A DNA stretch of 39,120 nt. It comes from Catenulispora pinistramenti. Lineage in GTDB: Bacteria > Actinomycetota > Actinomycetes > Streptomycetales > Catenulisporaceae. Under the pieces are notes generated by a model. That model was not told the origin of the DNA. It saw only the letters and a program-made list of their open reading frames with translations, and searched no databases. The stretch spans positions 1 through 39,120 of the forward strand of contig NZ_JAAFYZ010000085.1 of assembly GCF_018274385.1 (NCBI RefSeq), written 5' to 3'. Below are positions 1 to 8,430 of the stretch, one piece after another (the first letter of the stretch is position 1; each line of letters starts with the position of its first letter). Position numbers and translations under genes: made by a program.

Positions 1-468
1 TCACACGCATGACCGCAAGCGCGCGGACTTTACCCCCGGACACCGGTGCTGTACCCCCCGGGCTGACGACGCGACCGTGGGGAACGGACCGCACCACCTC
101 ACAAACCGCCGCCGCTGAGACTGACCCGGCCACCCGAGGGAACCGCGCTAGTTTCCCTGAGGTTGCCGAGGCCCGCCGGAGGCCCGGCCCTTCATCACAG
201 CCCTTGACCTTGACCTTCAGCTCTTGATCTTGCTTGTGGCTCTTGCCCTTGATCTTGCCTGTGCTGTTGATCTTGCTTGTGCCCCTTGCTCTGACTTGCC
301 GGTGTTGAAGAGGCCTGAGGTGCGGCGGGGTCGTGAACGCGCGAACTGGCAGCCGACAAACATGCCCGCCGACTCGAACCCCGAACCGGCTCAACTATGA
401 CCGAAGGCCGTAAAAAGCTTTGAAACCCACAGCCAAACAGCAACCCGGCCCGCAAACCCCAGCCCCCA
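1..468. other. Non-coding left edge with degenerate CTTGAT-type repeats
   Basis: No gene is supported here. Open frames in this stretch have no recognisable product and no convincing ribosome binding site. From about 200 to 300 the sequence is built of imperfect hexamers of the CTTGAT/CTTGCC kind. The 15-mer ttgatcttgcttgtg occurs exactly at 224-238 and 267-281, with a third partial copy at 249-258. The stretch lies downstream of the MFS gene, which ends at 469, and I see no strong hairpin terminator for it. Confidence 0.6.
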
Positions 469-1722
469 CTAACCCGTCCGCCGAGCATTCCGCAACGTCA
501 CCACCAGCGTCAGCGCCCCGAGCGCCGCGACCGCCAGCAGCAGCGTGCTCGGCGACGCGACGTTCTTCAATGCGGACAGCACGTAGGGTGCTGCGAAGCC
601 GAGGTAGGTGAAGGCCTGGAACACCGCGGTCATGCCGGCCAGGTCCTCGGGCGGGGCCAGGCGCTGGACCTCGGCGAGGCCGAAGACGAGCAGGACGCCG
701 TAGCCGAAGCCCATGATGACCGCCGCGGCGAGGGTCAGGATCGCCTGGCCGGCGCCGAGGCCGGTCAGTGCGGCCACGCCTGCGTCGGTGAGGGTGCCGA
801 GGGTGACCAGGCAGAGGCCCAGGGTCAGCAGGCGGGGGCGGCTGGGGTTCCGGCCGGCTGGGGAGGCGGCGATTCGGCGGGCGTAGGGCTGGATCAGGAC
901 GCCGGACATCGCGGTCACCGTCGCGGCGGTGCCGGCGTAGACCAGGGAGATGCCCTTGACGTGCCCGGCTGTCAGGCCCGGGAGGTAGACCATGGCGATT
1001 GTCGCGGCCGCGAACACCCATGGGGCCATCGGCAGCAGTACGCCGACGAAGCGGCGGTCGCCGAAGCCTCGCAGTCGGAGTAGGCCGCTGCCGAGGATGC
1101 CGGATTGCCAGCGCTGCACGGTTTCGGGGGTGCGGGCCAGTAGTGCCAGTGCCGTGGCGGCCAGTATCAGCTGTGGAATATAAGGGGCCTCGTATGCGGC
1201 CGGGCCCCACTGCACCAGTACCCCGGCGACCAGTGGGCCGATGCCGAAGCCGACCGTCATGGCGATCGACGCGCGCCGGGCACCCGCTCCGGCCACCGCG
1301 TTCGCGGCCGACAACTCCTTCACCCACGCGCTGCCCGCGCTGAAGGCCGCGCCGCTGGCCACGCCCATCAGTACCCGGCCGGTCGACAGCCAGGCCAGGC
1401 CGTGTGAGCCGAGCATCAGGACCACGCCGGACAGCATCGACAGCAGCACCGCGAACGTGACGACCGGGCGCCGGCCGATGCGGTCCGACAGCGGCCCGGC
1501 GATCAGCAGGCCGGGGACCAGGCCGGCCGCGTAGAGCCCGAAGATCGCCTCGGCGGCCGAGGCCGAGACGCCCATCCGCTCCCGGTAGAGCAGCACCATC
1601 GGGGCGAACTGGTTCGCGCCCCAGCCGATCGCGGTCAGTGCGAGCGCCGCGCGGGCCCAGGCCTGTCTGTGCGGTCGCACCGGGGGCTGGACCACTGTGT
1701 TCGTCACATCCGTAAGGCTCAC
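469..1722 (-). CDS. MFS transporter, probable drug or metabolite exporter
   Basis: A 417-residue major facilitator superfamily permease, the usual length for 12 transmembrane helices; it should move a small solute across the cytoplasmic membrane by proton coupling. Hydrophobic helices follow one another along the whole protein. The loop between helices 2 and 3 has the MFS motif A signature (GPLSDRIGRRP, about residues 77-87). The start is GTG at 1722, 71 nt from the divergent GlxA-type regulator gene at 1794. A second GTG five codons in (MTNTVV) is possible because no strong Shine-Dalgarno sequence decides between them. The substrate cannot be told from sequence. The divergent arrangement suggests that the regulator controls this exporter, which is an inference. 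Confidence 0.88.
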   Translation of the reverse strand: MSLTDVTNTVVQPPVRPHRQAWARAALALTAIGWGANQFAPMVLLYRERMGVSASAAEAIFGLYAAGLVPGLLIAGPLSDRIGRRPVVTFAVLLSMLSGVVLMLGSHGLAWLSTGRVLMGVASGAAFSAGSAWVKELSAANAVAGAGARRASIAMTVGFGIGPLVAGVLVQWGPAAYEAPYIPQLILAATALALLARTPETVQRWQSGILGSGLLRLRGFGDRRFVGVLLPMAPWVFAAATIAMVYLPGLTAGHVKGISLVYAGTAATVTAMSGVLIQPYARRIAASPAGRNPSRPRLLTLGLCLVTLGTLTDAGVAALTGLGAGQAILTLAAAVIMGFGYGVLLVFGLAEVQRLAPPEDLAGMTAVFQAFTYLGFAAPYVLSALKNVASPSTLLLAVAALGALTLVVTLRNARRTG

Positions 1723-1793
1723 GTATCCGATGTTCTCTTGCCTGCGCCGCGCTGCCCAGTGGCAGGAATGACAACTAGCGCTAAAATACTGAC
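1723..1793. promoter_or_regulatory. Divergent promoter region, MFS gene and GlxA-type regulator
   Basis: A 71-nt region between two divergent starts. It holds a perfect 8-bp palindrome, TAGCGCTA, at 1776-1783 inside an AT-richer stretch. A TAAAAT box (1782-1787) lies 6 nt before the ATG at 1794, which fits a leaderless or near-leaderless transcript of the regulator gene. The palindrome overlaps that box and is the natural candidate operator. No clear -35 was found. Confidence 0.35.
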
Positions 1794-2777
1794 ATGGGGA
1801 AGCACATCGTCGCCGTGGCCGTCACCGAGGGCGCGCCGATCTTCGAGATCTCGATCCCGGTCGAGGTGTTCGGCCGGGTCCGCCCCGGCATGGCCGATCT
1901 CGGCTATCAGGTCCAGATCTGCAACCCGGAGTCAGGTCCCGTATTCGCCGGCGGCGGCTTCGTCGCGCCCGGCGGCCACACCTACGCCGCGCTCGCCAAG
2001 GCGGACACGGTGATCCTGTCGGCGATCAGCGACGTCCGCGAGGAGCTGTCGGCGGAGCTCATCGCGGCGGTGCGGCAGGCGCACGCGAACGGGGCCCGCG
2101 TGGCGTCCCTGTGCTCCGGCGCCTTCATCCTCGCCGCCGCCGGACTGCTCGACGGCCGGCGCGCCACCACGCACTGGCTCTACGCCGAGGAGTTCCGCAA
2201 GCGGTTCCCGGCCGTGCTGCTCGATCCGGCGGTCCTGTACATCGACCACGGCGACGTGCTCACCAGCGCGGGCACCACGGCCGGGATCGACCTGTGCCTG
2301 GCCATGGTCGCCGCCGACCACGGCGCGGACGTCGCCAACACGCTGGCTCGGCGGCTGGTCGCGCCGACGCACCGCAGCGGCGGGCAGGCGCAGTACGTCG
2401 AGACGCCGGCCCCGCCGGCCGCTGGGCGCGACGGCCTCGGCCCGCTGCTGGACTGGATGCGGACGCACCTGGATGAGCCGCTGACCGTCGCGGCCCTGGC
2501 CCGGCAGGCGAACGTCGCCGAGCGCACCCTGATCCGCCGCTTCCACACCGCGGTCGGCACCACGCCCGGGAAATGGCTCACCGCGCAACGGGTTCTGCAC
2601 GCGCGCCGCCTGCTGGAGACGACCGACCTGCCGGTGGAGCGGGTCGCCTCCGCGGCCGGGCTCGGCGGGGCGGCGAACCTGCGGCACCACTTCACCGAGG
2701 TGGTCGGGGTGGCGCCGAGCGACTATCGGCGGTCGTTCCGCGGGGTCGCCGCCGCGTCGTCGGCCCATGGGGAGTAG
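1794..2777 (+). CDS. GlxA-type AraC-family regulator with DJ-1/PfpI domain
   Basis: A 327-residue regulator with the two-domain layout of the GlxA family. Residues about 1-195 form a DJ-1/PfpI-like (class I glutamine amidotransferase fold) domain with a Cys in the nucleophile-elbow segment ASLCSGAF. Residues about 220-318 form an AraC-type double helix-turn-helix (LTVAALARQANVAERTLIRRF, then a second helix pair ending near PSDYRR). Members of this family sense small metabolites or stress through the N-terminal domain and bind DNA through the C-terminal one. It is divergent from the MFS gene and 32 nt upstream of the ABC transporter pair, so either could be its target. The ATG start has no Shine-Dalgarno sequence and may be leaderless. 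Confidence 0.88.
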   Translation: MGKHIVAVAVTEGAPIFEISIPVEVFGRVRPGMADLGYQVQICNPESGPVFAGGGFVAPGGHTYAALAKADTVILSAISDVREELSAELIAAVRQAHANGARVASLCSGAFILAAAGLLDGRRATTHWLYAEEFRKRFPAVLLDPAVLYIDHGDVLTSAGTTAGIDLCLAMVAADHGADVANTLARRLVAPTHRSGGQAQYVETPAPPAAGRDGLGPLLDWMRTHLDEPLTVAALARQANVAERTLIRRFHTAVGTTPGKWLTAQRVLHARRLLETTDLPVERVASAAGLGGAANLRHHFTEVVGVAPSDYRRSFRGVAAASSAHGE

Positions 2778-2809
2778 CTAGGATCAGGCCAGGCAATACG
2801 GGAGGCTTG

Positions 2810-3847
2810 ATGCTGGAGCTAGAGGGGCTGCGCAAACGCTACGGCGACCGCGTCGCGTTGGACGGCGTGACCTTCTCGGTGCGTCCGGGGGAGTTGTACG
2901 GCTTCGTCGGGACCAACGGTGCGGGCAAGACCACGACCATGCGGATCACGCTGGGGGTGCTGGAGCCCGACGCCGGGTCTGTGCGGTTCGGCGGCAAGCC
3001 GGTGGACACCGCCACCCGGCGGACGTTCGGCTACATGCCCGAGGAACGCGGTCTGTATCCGAAGATGCGCGTCGGCGACCAGCTGCGCTACCTCGCCGAG
3101 TTGCACGGCATGAGCCGCCGCGACGCGGACCAGGCCGCCAAGTACTGGATGGAGCGGCTGTCGGTCGCCGAGCGGGCCGAGGACCGGGTCGAGGCGCTGT
3201 CGCTGGGCAACCAGCAGCGGGTGCAGCTGGCCGCGGCGCTGGTGCACCATCCGGCGGTGCTGGTGCTCGACGAGCCGTTCTCCGGGCTGGACCCGGTCGG
3301 CGTCGACAACCTCGCCGAGGTGCTGCGCGAGCGGGCCGCCGAGGGCGTGCCGGTGGTGTTCTCCAGCCATCAGCTGGAGCTGGTCGAGCGGCTGTGTGAC
3401 TCGATCGGCATCATCTACCGGGGCCGGATGGTCGCCACCGGGACCGTGGACGGGCTGCGGGCCTCGCGGGCCGAGGTGGTGCTGCGGGTCGGGACCGACG
3501 CGGCGCCCGGCTGGGCCGACGCCCTGGCCGGGGTCCAGTCCGCCGACTACGGGGCGACCACCACGCTGATCCTCACCGCAGACGCCGACGACCAGGTGAT
3601 TCTGGACGCCGCGCGGGCTTTGGGGCCGGTGCGGGAGTTCACGCCGCTGCGGCCGAGTCTGGCCGAGTTGTTCCGGGAGGCCGTCGCCGACCACAACGGC
3701 GAGGGCGACGGTGACGGCGAGGGTGACGGGGATGCTGCCGGCGGCGGTGAAGGCGGTGGTGCCGGCAACGGTGCTGGCGGCGCCTCCGACGGCGCCTCCG
3801 AAGCCCCGCCCGCCGCGAGCACCGACAAGGAAGGAGTCACCGCGTGA
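2810..3847 (+). CDS. ABC-2 type exporter, ATP-binding protein (NatA-like)
   Basis: ATPase subunit of an ABC-2 type exporter, 345 residues. Visible motifs are Walker A (GTNGAGKT, residues ~38-45), the signature loop LSLGNQQ, Walker B with D-loop (VLVLDEPFSGLD) and the switch His (SSHQLE). RGLYPKM is typical of the NatA/YhaQ subgroup. The ATG at 2810 is chosen because GGGAGG lies 4-9 nt before it and the ABC domain begins at once; the frame is open further upstream but overlaps the preceding gene. The stop overlaps the GTG of the permease gene by 4 nt, indicating translational coupling. The last ~50 residues are an odd low-complexity tail of Gly, Asp, Glu and Ala beyond the normal ATPase end. 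The substrate is unknown. Confidence 0.9.
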   Translation: MLELEGLRKRYGDRVALDGVTFSVRPGELYGFVGTNGAGKTTTMRITLGVLEPDAGSVRFGGKPVDTATRRTFGYMPEERGLYPKMRVGDQLRYLAELHGMSRRDADQAAKYWMERLSVAERAEDRVEALSLGNQQRVQLAAALVHHPAVLVLDEPFSGLDPVGVDNLAEVLRERAAEGVPVVFSSHQLELVERLCDSIGIIYRGRMVATGTVDGLRASRAEVVLRVGTDAAPGWADALAGVQSADYGATTTLILTADADDQVILDAARALGPVREFTPLRPSLAELFREAVADHNGEGDGDGEGDGDAAGGGEGGGAGNGAGGASDGASEAPPAASTDKEGVTA

Positions 3848-4986
3848 ACGGTCGTACCGTCCGGCTGGTCATGCGCCGGGAGTTCACCGAGCGCGGCCGC
3901 GACCGCGGGTTCGCCATCTCGGTGGCAGTCTCGCTGCTGATCGTGCTGGTGGCCGTGGTGATCTCCGCGCTGGTCTCGAACCGGGACAAGACGCCGTCGT
4001 TCACCGTCGGCTTCGCCGGCCCCCGGGCCGCCGTCGAGCAGCAGTTCGCCGACCAGCAGGCCCCGGTCTACAAGATAAAGCTGACCTCCAGCGTGGTCAC
4101 CGACTCGGCCGGGGCGCAGGCGCTGGTCAAGAGCGGCCGGCTGGACGCGCTGGTCGACGGCGGCCAGATCTACGTGCAGGATTCGGTCGATCCCAAGCTG
4201 GCGCCGGTGCTGGCCGGGGCCAACCTGGCCTCGCAGCTGCCGGACCTGGACCAGGTGCAGGGCCAGAGCACGGTGAAGCTGGCGCCGAAGGATCCGGACG
4301 CCGGGCAGCGCAAGACCGTCGCGCTGGTCGCCGAGATCATGCTGTTCAGCCAGATGATCGCCTATTGCATGTGGGTCGCCACCGGGGTGGTGGAGGAGAA
4401 GGCCAGCCGGGTCATCGAGATCCTGCTGTCCAGCACCTCGGCGCGGGCGCTGCTGACCGGGAAGATCATCGGGATCGGGGCGCTGGGGCTGTTGCAGCTG
4501 GCCGCCACCGCCGCGGTCGGGATCGGGGCCGGCTCGGCGACCGGGGCGCTGCACATGACCGGGCAGATCTGGCAGACCGTCGGAATCGTCGCGGTCTGGT
4601 TCGTCCTGGGCTACATCTTCTACGCCGCCGCCTACGCCGCGGTGGCCGCGCGGGTGTCGCGGCAGGAGGAGATGCAGACCGCGGTGCAGCCGCTGAACCT
4701 GGTGCTGATGGTGCCCTACTTCGCGGCGTTCGCGGCCCTGAGCAACCCCGACGCGGTCTGGGTGCGGGTGCTGTCGCTGGTGCCGCCGTTCTCGGTGCTG
4801 ATCCAGCCGGTGCGGATCGCCGGCGGGGACGCGGCGTGGTGGGAGCCGGTGGCGGCGATCGGGTTGATGGCCGTTCTGACGGTCGGGATCGTCGCGGCCG
4901 GCGCGCGGGTGTATGAGAACTCTGTGTTGCGGTTCGGGTCCAAGGTCCCGATGCGGGTCGCCTGGACCGCGGGGAGGAAGGCGTAG
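3844..4986 (+). CDS. ABC-2 type exporter, permease (NatB/YhaP-like)
   Basis: Membrane partner of the ATPase gene it overlaps (GTGA at 3844-3847), 380 residues. The layout is that of NatB/YhaP-type permeases: one N-terminal helix (~residues 20-42), a large extracytoplasmic domain (~45-155), then five or so helices from ~160 to 360. The segment GVVEEKASRVIEILLSS, right after the first helix of the C-terminal block, is characteristic of this family. Known relatives export sodium, antibiotics or lipids; nothing here fixes the substrate. The next gene starts 2 nt after the stop, so this belongs to an operon running from 2810, possibly from 1794, to 5747. Confidence 0.9.
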   Translation: MNGRTVRLVMRREFTERGRDRGFAISVAVSLLIVLVAVVISALVSNRDKTPSFTVGFAGPRAAVEQQFADQQAPVYKIKLTSSVVTDSAGAQALVKSGRLDALVDGGQIYVQDSVDPKLAPVLAGANLASQLPDLDQVQGQSTVKLAPKDPDAGQRKTVALVAEIMLFSQMIAYCMWVATGVVEEKASRVIEILLSSTSARALLTGKIIGIGALGLLQLAATAAVGIGAGSATGALHMTGQIWQTVGIVAVWFVLGYIFYAAAYAAVAARVSRQEEMQTAVQPLNLVLMVPYFAAFAALSNPDAVWVRVLSLVPPFSVLIQPVRIAGGDAAWWEPVAAIGLMAVLTVGIVAAGARVYENSVLRFGSKVPMRVAWTAGRKA

Positions 4987-4988
4987 CC

Positions 4989-5747
4989 GTGCCGAAGGTC
5001 CGGGTGCTGTCGTTCAATACGTTGGTCCGCGGCGAGCCCAGGGTGCGGTTGCGCGCGCTGGCCGAGGTGCTGGCCGATTCCGACTACGACGTGGTCTGCC
5101 TGCAGGAGCTGTGGATCCCGCCGAACTTCGGGCTGCTGCGGTCGCTGACCAAGGCCTCGTTCCCGTACGCGGCCCACGGCCCGCGGCTGCCGAGGATCAC
5201 CGGCGGACTGCTGACGCTGTCCCGCATCCCGCTGGTCGGGCACCGCTATGAGGTGCTGGCGGCGCCCGCGCCGTGGCGCCGGGATCTGGTGATGCGCCGC
5301 GGCGTGCTGATGACCCGCTTCAACGACGGCGGGGAGTTCTTCACCGTCACCAACACCCACCTGACACCCAACCGCCCGGCGGACTGGTCGAAGGCCGCGC
5401 CGATCACGCGGGTGCAGCAGGCGGAGCTGGCGCGGCTGGCGAAGTCGGTGCGGCGGATCCAGTCCGGCGAGCCGGTGATCGCGGTCGGGGACTTCAACGT
5501 GCCCCGCGACTCCTGGCTCTTCGAGGGCTTCGCCGCCGCCTCCGGGCTGCGCGACGCGTTCGACGGGGACGCCGCGACCACGTTCCGGCCGGTGCCGGGC
5601 TGGGACGGCGCGGCCCTGGACCAGGTGCTGGTGACGCCGGGGGTGGCGGCCAAGGCCGAGGTGGTGTTCCAGGACAAGGTGCGGATGGCCGACGGGCGGG
5701 AGCGGTACTTGTCGGACCACTACGGGGTGGCTGCGACGATTGGGTAG
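4989..5747 (+). CDS. Endonuclease/exonuclease/phosphatase (EEP) family protein
   Basis: A 252-residue metal-dependent phosphodiesterase-fold protein. The EEP catalytic signature is complete: FNT near the N-terminus (N10), QE (E40), NTHL, GDFN, and SDH close to the C-terminus. Known relatives cut nucleic acids, phosphoinositides or sphingomyelin. No signal peptide is visible, so a cytoplasmic site is likely and the substrate is open. The GTG start at 4989 follows the permease stop by 2 nt, with a GGAGG-containing Shine-Dalgarno sequence inside the end of the permease gene, so it is probably translated from the same mRNA. Why a phosphodiesterase travels with this exporter is unclear; acting on the transported molecule is one possibility (inference). 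Confidence 0.85.
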   Translation: MPKVRVLSFNTLVRGEPRVRLRALAEVLADSDYDVVCLQELWIPPNFGLLRSLTKASFPYAAHGPRLPRITGGLLTLSRIPLVGHRYEVLAAPAPWRRDLVMRRGVLMTRFNDGGEFFTVTNTHLTPNRPADWSKAAPITRVQQAELARLAKSVRRIQSGEPVIAVGDFNVPRDSWLFEGFAAASGLRDAFDGDAATTFRPVPGWDGAALDQVLVTPGVAAKAEVVFQDKVRMADGRERYLSDHYGVAATIG

Positions 5748-5766
5748 GTGGAGCGTTCGGCGCTCG

Positions 5767-6372
5767 CTAGTCCTGCCGCCGCCCCGCCTTCGACGGCAGA
5801 AACGCCGCCAGCCCCTCCCAGGTGATGATGTGGTCGACGGTCTGCTTGGGGGAGCCGGCCGACTTGACCATCAGCACGTCCTCCTCTGGCGCGGGCGGCT
5901 CCAGGGTGGAGAGCTGGCTGCCGAGCATGTCGGCGTGGAACATGTGGCCCCGGCGGTCGGTGAGGCGTTGGTGCAGGGTCTTGAGGTCGACCACCAGGTA
6001 GACCATGCGGACCTGGGGTCGTCCGGTGCGCAGGCGGTCGCGGTAGGAGCGTTTGAGGGCGGAGCAGGCGATGACGGCCGGGCGGCCGGCTTCGGCTTCC
6101 TTGTCGATCCAGCCGCCGATCTCGTCGAGCCAGGGGAGCCGGTCGGCGTCGGTGAGCGGTTCGTGGGCGGCCATCTTGGCGACGTTGCTGCCCGGGTGGA
6201 ACGCGTCGCCGTCGGCCCAGTCCCAGCCCAGGCGGCCGGCCAGGGCGGCGCCGACGGTGGATTTGCCGCTGCCGGAGACGCCGGTGATGACGACGACGGG
6301 CGGGGGCTGTGTCGGCCGGGACGGAGTCGTCGGCCGGGGTGTCCGCGGCGTGGCGGGGGTCGGTCGCACCAT
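5767..6372 (-). CDS. Gluconokinase (GntK-like)
   Basis: Phosphorylates D-gluconate to 6-phosphogluconate with ATP, feeding the pentose phosphate and Entner-Doudoroff routes in the cytoplasm. The protein has 201 residues. After a Pro/Thr-rich N-terminal stretch of ~24 residues comes the P-loop GVSGSGKST, the substrate region WADGDAFHP and the very typical CSALKRSYRD segment of GntK. The core is ~170 residues, as usual. The Pro/Thr-rich start is not conserved in the family, so the true start may be further in, although no internal ATG or GTG lies before the P-loop strand. It is convergent with the EEP gene (19 nt between stops) and divergent from the reductase gene at 6490. Confidence 0.9.
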   Translation of the reverse strand: MVRPTPATPRTPRPTTPSRPTQPPPVVVITGVSGSGKSTVGAALAGRLGWDWADGDAFHPGSNVAKMAAHEPLTDADRLPWLDEIGGWIDKEAEAGRPAVIACSALKRSYRDRLRTGRPQVRMVYLVVDLKTLHQRLTDRRGHMFHADMLGSQLSTLEPPAPEEDVLMVKSAGSPKQTVDHIITWEGLAAFLPSKAGRRQD

Positions 6373-6489
6373 GGCTCCAGCCTGGCATCGCGGGGGTCGC
6401 GGTGCCTGTCGGTGCGGCCGGATGGGCTATCCGGGGGAACTGCCTACCTGCGGGGAATAAAAGCCCTTCCGTACAGAGCTGCCGCCGAC

Positions 6490-6921
6490 ATGAGCAACGA
6501 CGAGATGCGTTCCTGGAACGACAAGATCATCGAAGAGTTCCGCGCCAACGCGGGCAGCGTCGAGCAGTTCGGCGGCAAGGGGTTGGTGCTGCTGCACCAC
6601 AAGGGTGCGAAGTCGGGGACCACGTACGTCAGCCCGCTCGCCGGCTTCGCGCAGGGCGACGACGAGTGGCTGATCGTCGCCTCCAACGCCGGACGGGACA
6701 ACCACCCGGCGTGGTACTACAACCTCCAGGCGAACCCCGAGACCGAGCTCGAGGTGCCCGGGGACGACGACGTGCAGACCGTGCGGGTCACGGCTCGCGT
6801 CGCCGGTGACGATGAGCGCGACGGCCTGTTCGAGGGGATCGTCGCCAAGGCGCCGCAGTTCGGCGAGTACCAGACGGGGACGCCTCGGCGGATTCCCGTC
6901 GTGGTGTTGGCACGGGCCTGA
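6490..6921 (+). CDS. Deazaflavin (F420)-dependent reductase, DDN/nitroreductase family
   Basis: A 143-residue single-domain split-beta-barrel protein of the DDN-type family, known from mycobacterial Ddn, which uses reduced F420 to reduce quinones or nitro compounds. Family features are the strand VLLHHKGAKSGTTYVSPL, followed by a WLIVASNAGRDNHPAWYYNL block that forms the F420 pocket. The real start is the ATG at 6490; the frame is open further upstream but that part runs antisense to the gluconokinase gene. The gene stands alone between gluconokinase (divergent) and the DUF4291 gene (convergent). Its substrate cannot be read from sequence. Confidence 0.88.
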   Translation: MSNDEMRSWNDKIIEEFRANAGSVEQFGGKGLVLLHHKGAKSGTTYVSPLAGFAQGDDEWLIVASNAGRDNHPAWYYNLQANPETELEVPGDDDVQTVRVTARVAGDDERDGLFEGIVAKAPQFGEYQTGTPRRIPVVVLARA

Positions 6922-6965
6922 GACTTATCACGGCGCGCGGGTGGCGGTTCGGCTGTGGGTACTGA

Positions 6966-7571
6966 CTACATGCCGAGCCGCCGGGCGATCTCCACCGGCA
7001 CCTCGTAAGGCCGCTCCTTCGGCAGGTGCTCAGCGGCGCGGTCCTTGCGCCCCTCCTTGATCAGCTCCGCCATCTTCCGCACCGTCGGCGTGATGTCGCG
7101 GATCTCGGTGGTCCAGTCCTCGACGTACTCCGCGACGATGTGGCGGCTCAGCCCGACCTGGATCGAGCGCGCGTCCAGGACCGCGCCGGACAGCGTGCGC
7201 TCCGGGTCCCACTGCACGTTCACCGTCGCGTGCTTGATCTGCCGCTCCCAGTCCGCGCGGTCGGCGTACACCCCGCTCTCGTAGCTGGTCAGCACCGCCT
7301 GGGACAGCGCCTTCTCCCAGCCCGCACGCGTGATCCGTACCGCCAAGACGCGTTCCTGCCCCGGTTTGCGGGCCCAGCCGCAGCGGCCCATCATCCACAG
7401 GAACGACGGCTTGATCCACGTCATCCGGCTCAGCGAGAAGGGCGCTACGAAGCGTTGCGCCCGCACCGCCGCGTCGGCGATCTCGGCGCGGTAGGCCTGG
7501 TAGACGACGATCGATGTGCGGTCGCAGTCGGCGCGTACTTGGTACAGCGGAAGGTTGTTCGTGTTGGCCAT
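6966..7571 (-). CDS. DUF4291 family protein
   Basis: A 201-residue protein matching the uncharacterised DUF4291 family, with the expected near-constant segments IVVYQAY, PFSLSRMTWIKPSFLWMM, a Gly-Trp-containing stretch ending in KPGQERVLAVRI, and VQWDPERTL. Length is normal for the family. No biochemical role is established, and I see no signal peptide or membrane segment. The ATG at 7571 has a CGGGAG Shine-Dalgarno sequence. It is 76 nt downstream of the DUF1707 gene on the same strand, with a possible own -10 box in the gap. Confidence 0.85.
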   Translation of the reverse strand: MANTNNLPLYQVRADCDRTSIVVYQAYRAEIADAAVRAQRFVAPFSLSRMTWIKPSFLWMMGRCGWARKPGQERVLAVRITRAGWEKALSQAVLTSYESGVYADRADWERQIKHATVNVQWDPERTLSGAVLDARSIQVGLSRHIVAEYVEDWTTEIRDITPTVRKMAELIKEGRKDRAAEHLPKERPYEVPVEIARRLGM

Positions 7572-7635
7572 GACGGCTCCCGTTCTGATCGTGCTTCGGG
7601 GGAGTCTGGCGCACGGGGCGTCTGGGCGCCCGGGA

Positions 7636-7641
7636 ATTATC
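7636..7641 (-). promoter_or_regulatory. Possible -10 box for the DUF4291 gene
   Basis: GATAAT on the minus strand (ATTATC at 7636-7641), about 65 nt upstream of the ATG at 7571. It is a 5/6 match to the -10 consensus in an otherwise GC-rich gap. No good -35 is seen at 16-18 nt, so this is tentative. Confidence 0.3.
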
Positions 7642-7647
7642 GCCGGC

Positions 7648-8400
7648 TCAGCGGTTCAGGTACCGCTGCTCCCACGACCATGGGTTGTGGTCCCGGTCGC
7701 TGGGCCGGTGCACCACGACCTTGCCGAAGCGCGACTTGCCGGTGATGCGGATCAGCGGACCGTCTTCCTCGCCCTCGGCCGCGGCGCCGGTGACCGAGCG
7801 CTTGCCGAACAGCGCGCCGCCCTCGTCCACCACGCGGGCGTTCTTCGGGACGGTGATGATCGCCTTGCCGCAGAAGGTGTTGACGTCCAGCGTGATCTCG
7901 CGGCCGGGCAGCACGGCGTCGGCCAGGTTGACGATCAGGGCGCCGAAGGTCGCGGTGGCCTTGGTGTGCCGGCCGGCGACCCAGCGGCCGGAGCGGATCA
8001 GCTTGCTGAAGGTGGCGGTCAGCTCCTGGCGCTCGACGGCCGAGATCGGGCTGGCCGGGCCGTGGCGCAGGTCGTCCGGGAGGTCGGCGGTGAGCGGGAC
8101 CAGTTCGGCGCGGGTCGTGGCGCTGTACGCCGCGTCGATGCGCTCGGCCAGCTCGGTGCTGGTCAGCCGGCCCTGGGCCAGTGCTTCGGACAGGACGGCG
8201 GCCACCTCGTCGCGCTCGGCGTCGGAGGCCCGGACCTGCCCGGCGGCGACCGGAGCGGCGGCCGGAGCGACAGCCGGAGTAGCGACCGGATCGGCGGCCG
8301 GAGCGACAGCCGAAGTCGTGACCGGATCGGCAGCCGGAGCCGAGGACGTGGCCGGCGCCGTGGCCGGGACGAACTGGTTCTCTTCGGGCGCGGAGGTCAT
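7648..8400 (-). CDS. DUF1707 and cell-wall-stress-response-like domain protein
   Basis: A 250-residue protein. Residues 1-52 are a low-complexity Ala/Pro/Val linker made of repeated units (APAADPV, AVAPAA). Next comes a DUF1707 (SHOCT-like) domain at ~54-107: VRASDAERDEV, then LTSTELAERIDAAYSATTRAEL. The C-terminal ~100 residues resemble the LiaF/DUF2154-type beta domain (GKAIITVPKNARV, GKSRFGKVVVHRP). Actinobacterial proteins of this type are common, are often tied to envelope-stress circuits, and are uncharacterised in detail. The start is the ATG at 8400; the frame stays open upstream but that part is repetitive DNA. No membrane helix is obvious. Confidence 0.85.
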   Translation of the reverse strand: MTSAPEENQFVPATAPATSSAPAADPVTTSAVAPAADPVATPAVAPAAAPVAAGQVRASDAERDEVAAVLSEALAQGRLTSTELAERIDAAYSATTRAELVPLTADLPDDLRHGPASPISAVERQELTATFSKLIRSGRWVAGRHTKATATFGALIVNLADAVLPGREITLDVNTFCGKAIITVPKNARVVDEGGALFGKRSVTGAAAEGEEDGPLIRITGKSRFGKVVVHRPSDRDHNPWSWEQRYLNR

Positions 8401-8430
8401 GCGAGCAGTGTAGCGGGAAACCGGGGAGAA

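Noticed and set aside
1..10. Possible start (ATG on the minus strand at 10-8) of a gene running off the left edge.
   Set aside because: Only three codons are visible and no Shine-Dalgarno sequence precedes it, so it cannot be supported.
9..227. 72-codon plus-strand frame at the left edge.
   Set aside because: Composition Thr/Pro/Arg-rich without family resemblance, no ribosome binding site, and it ends in the hexamer repeat tract.
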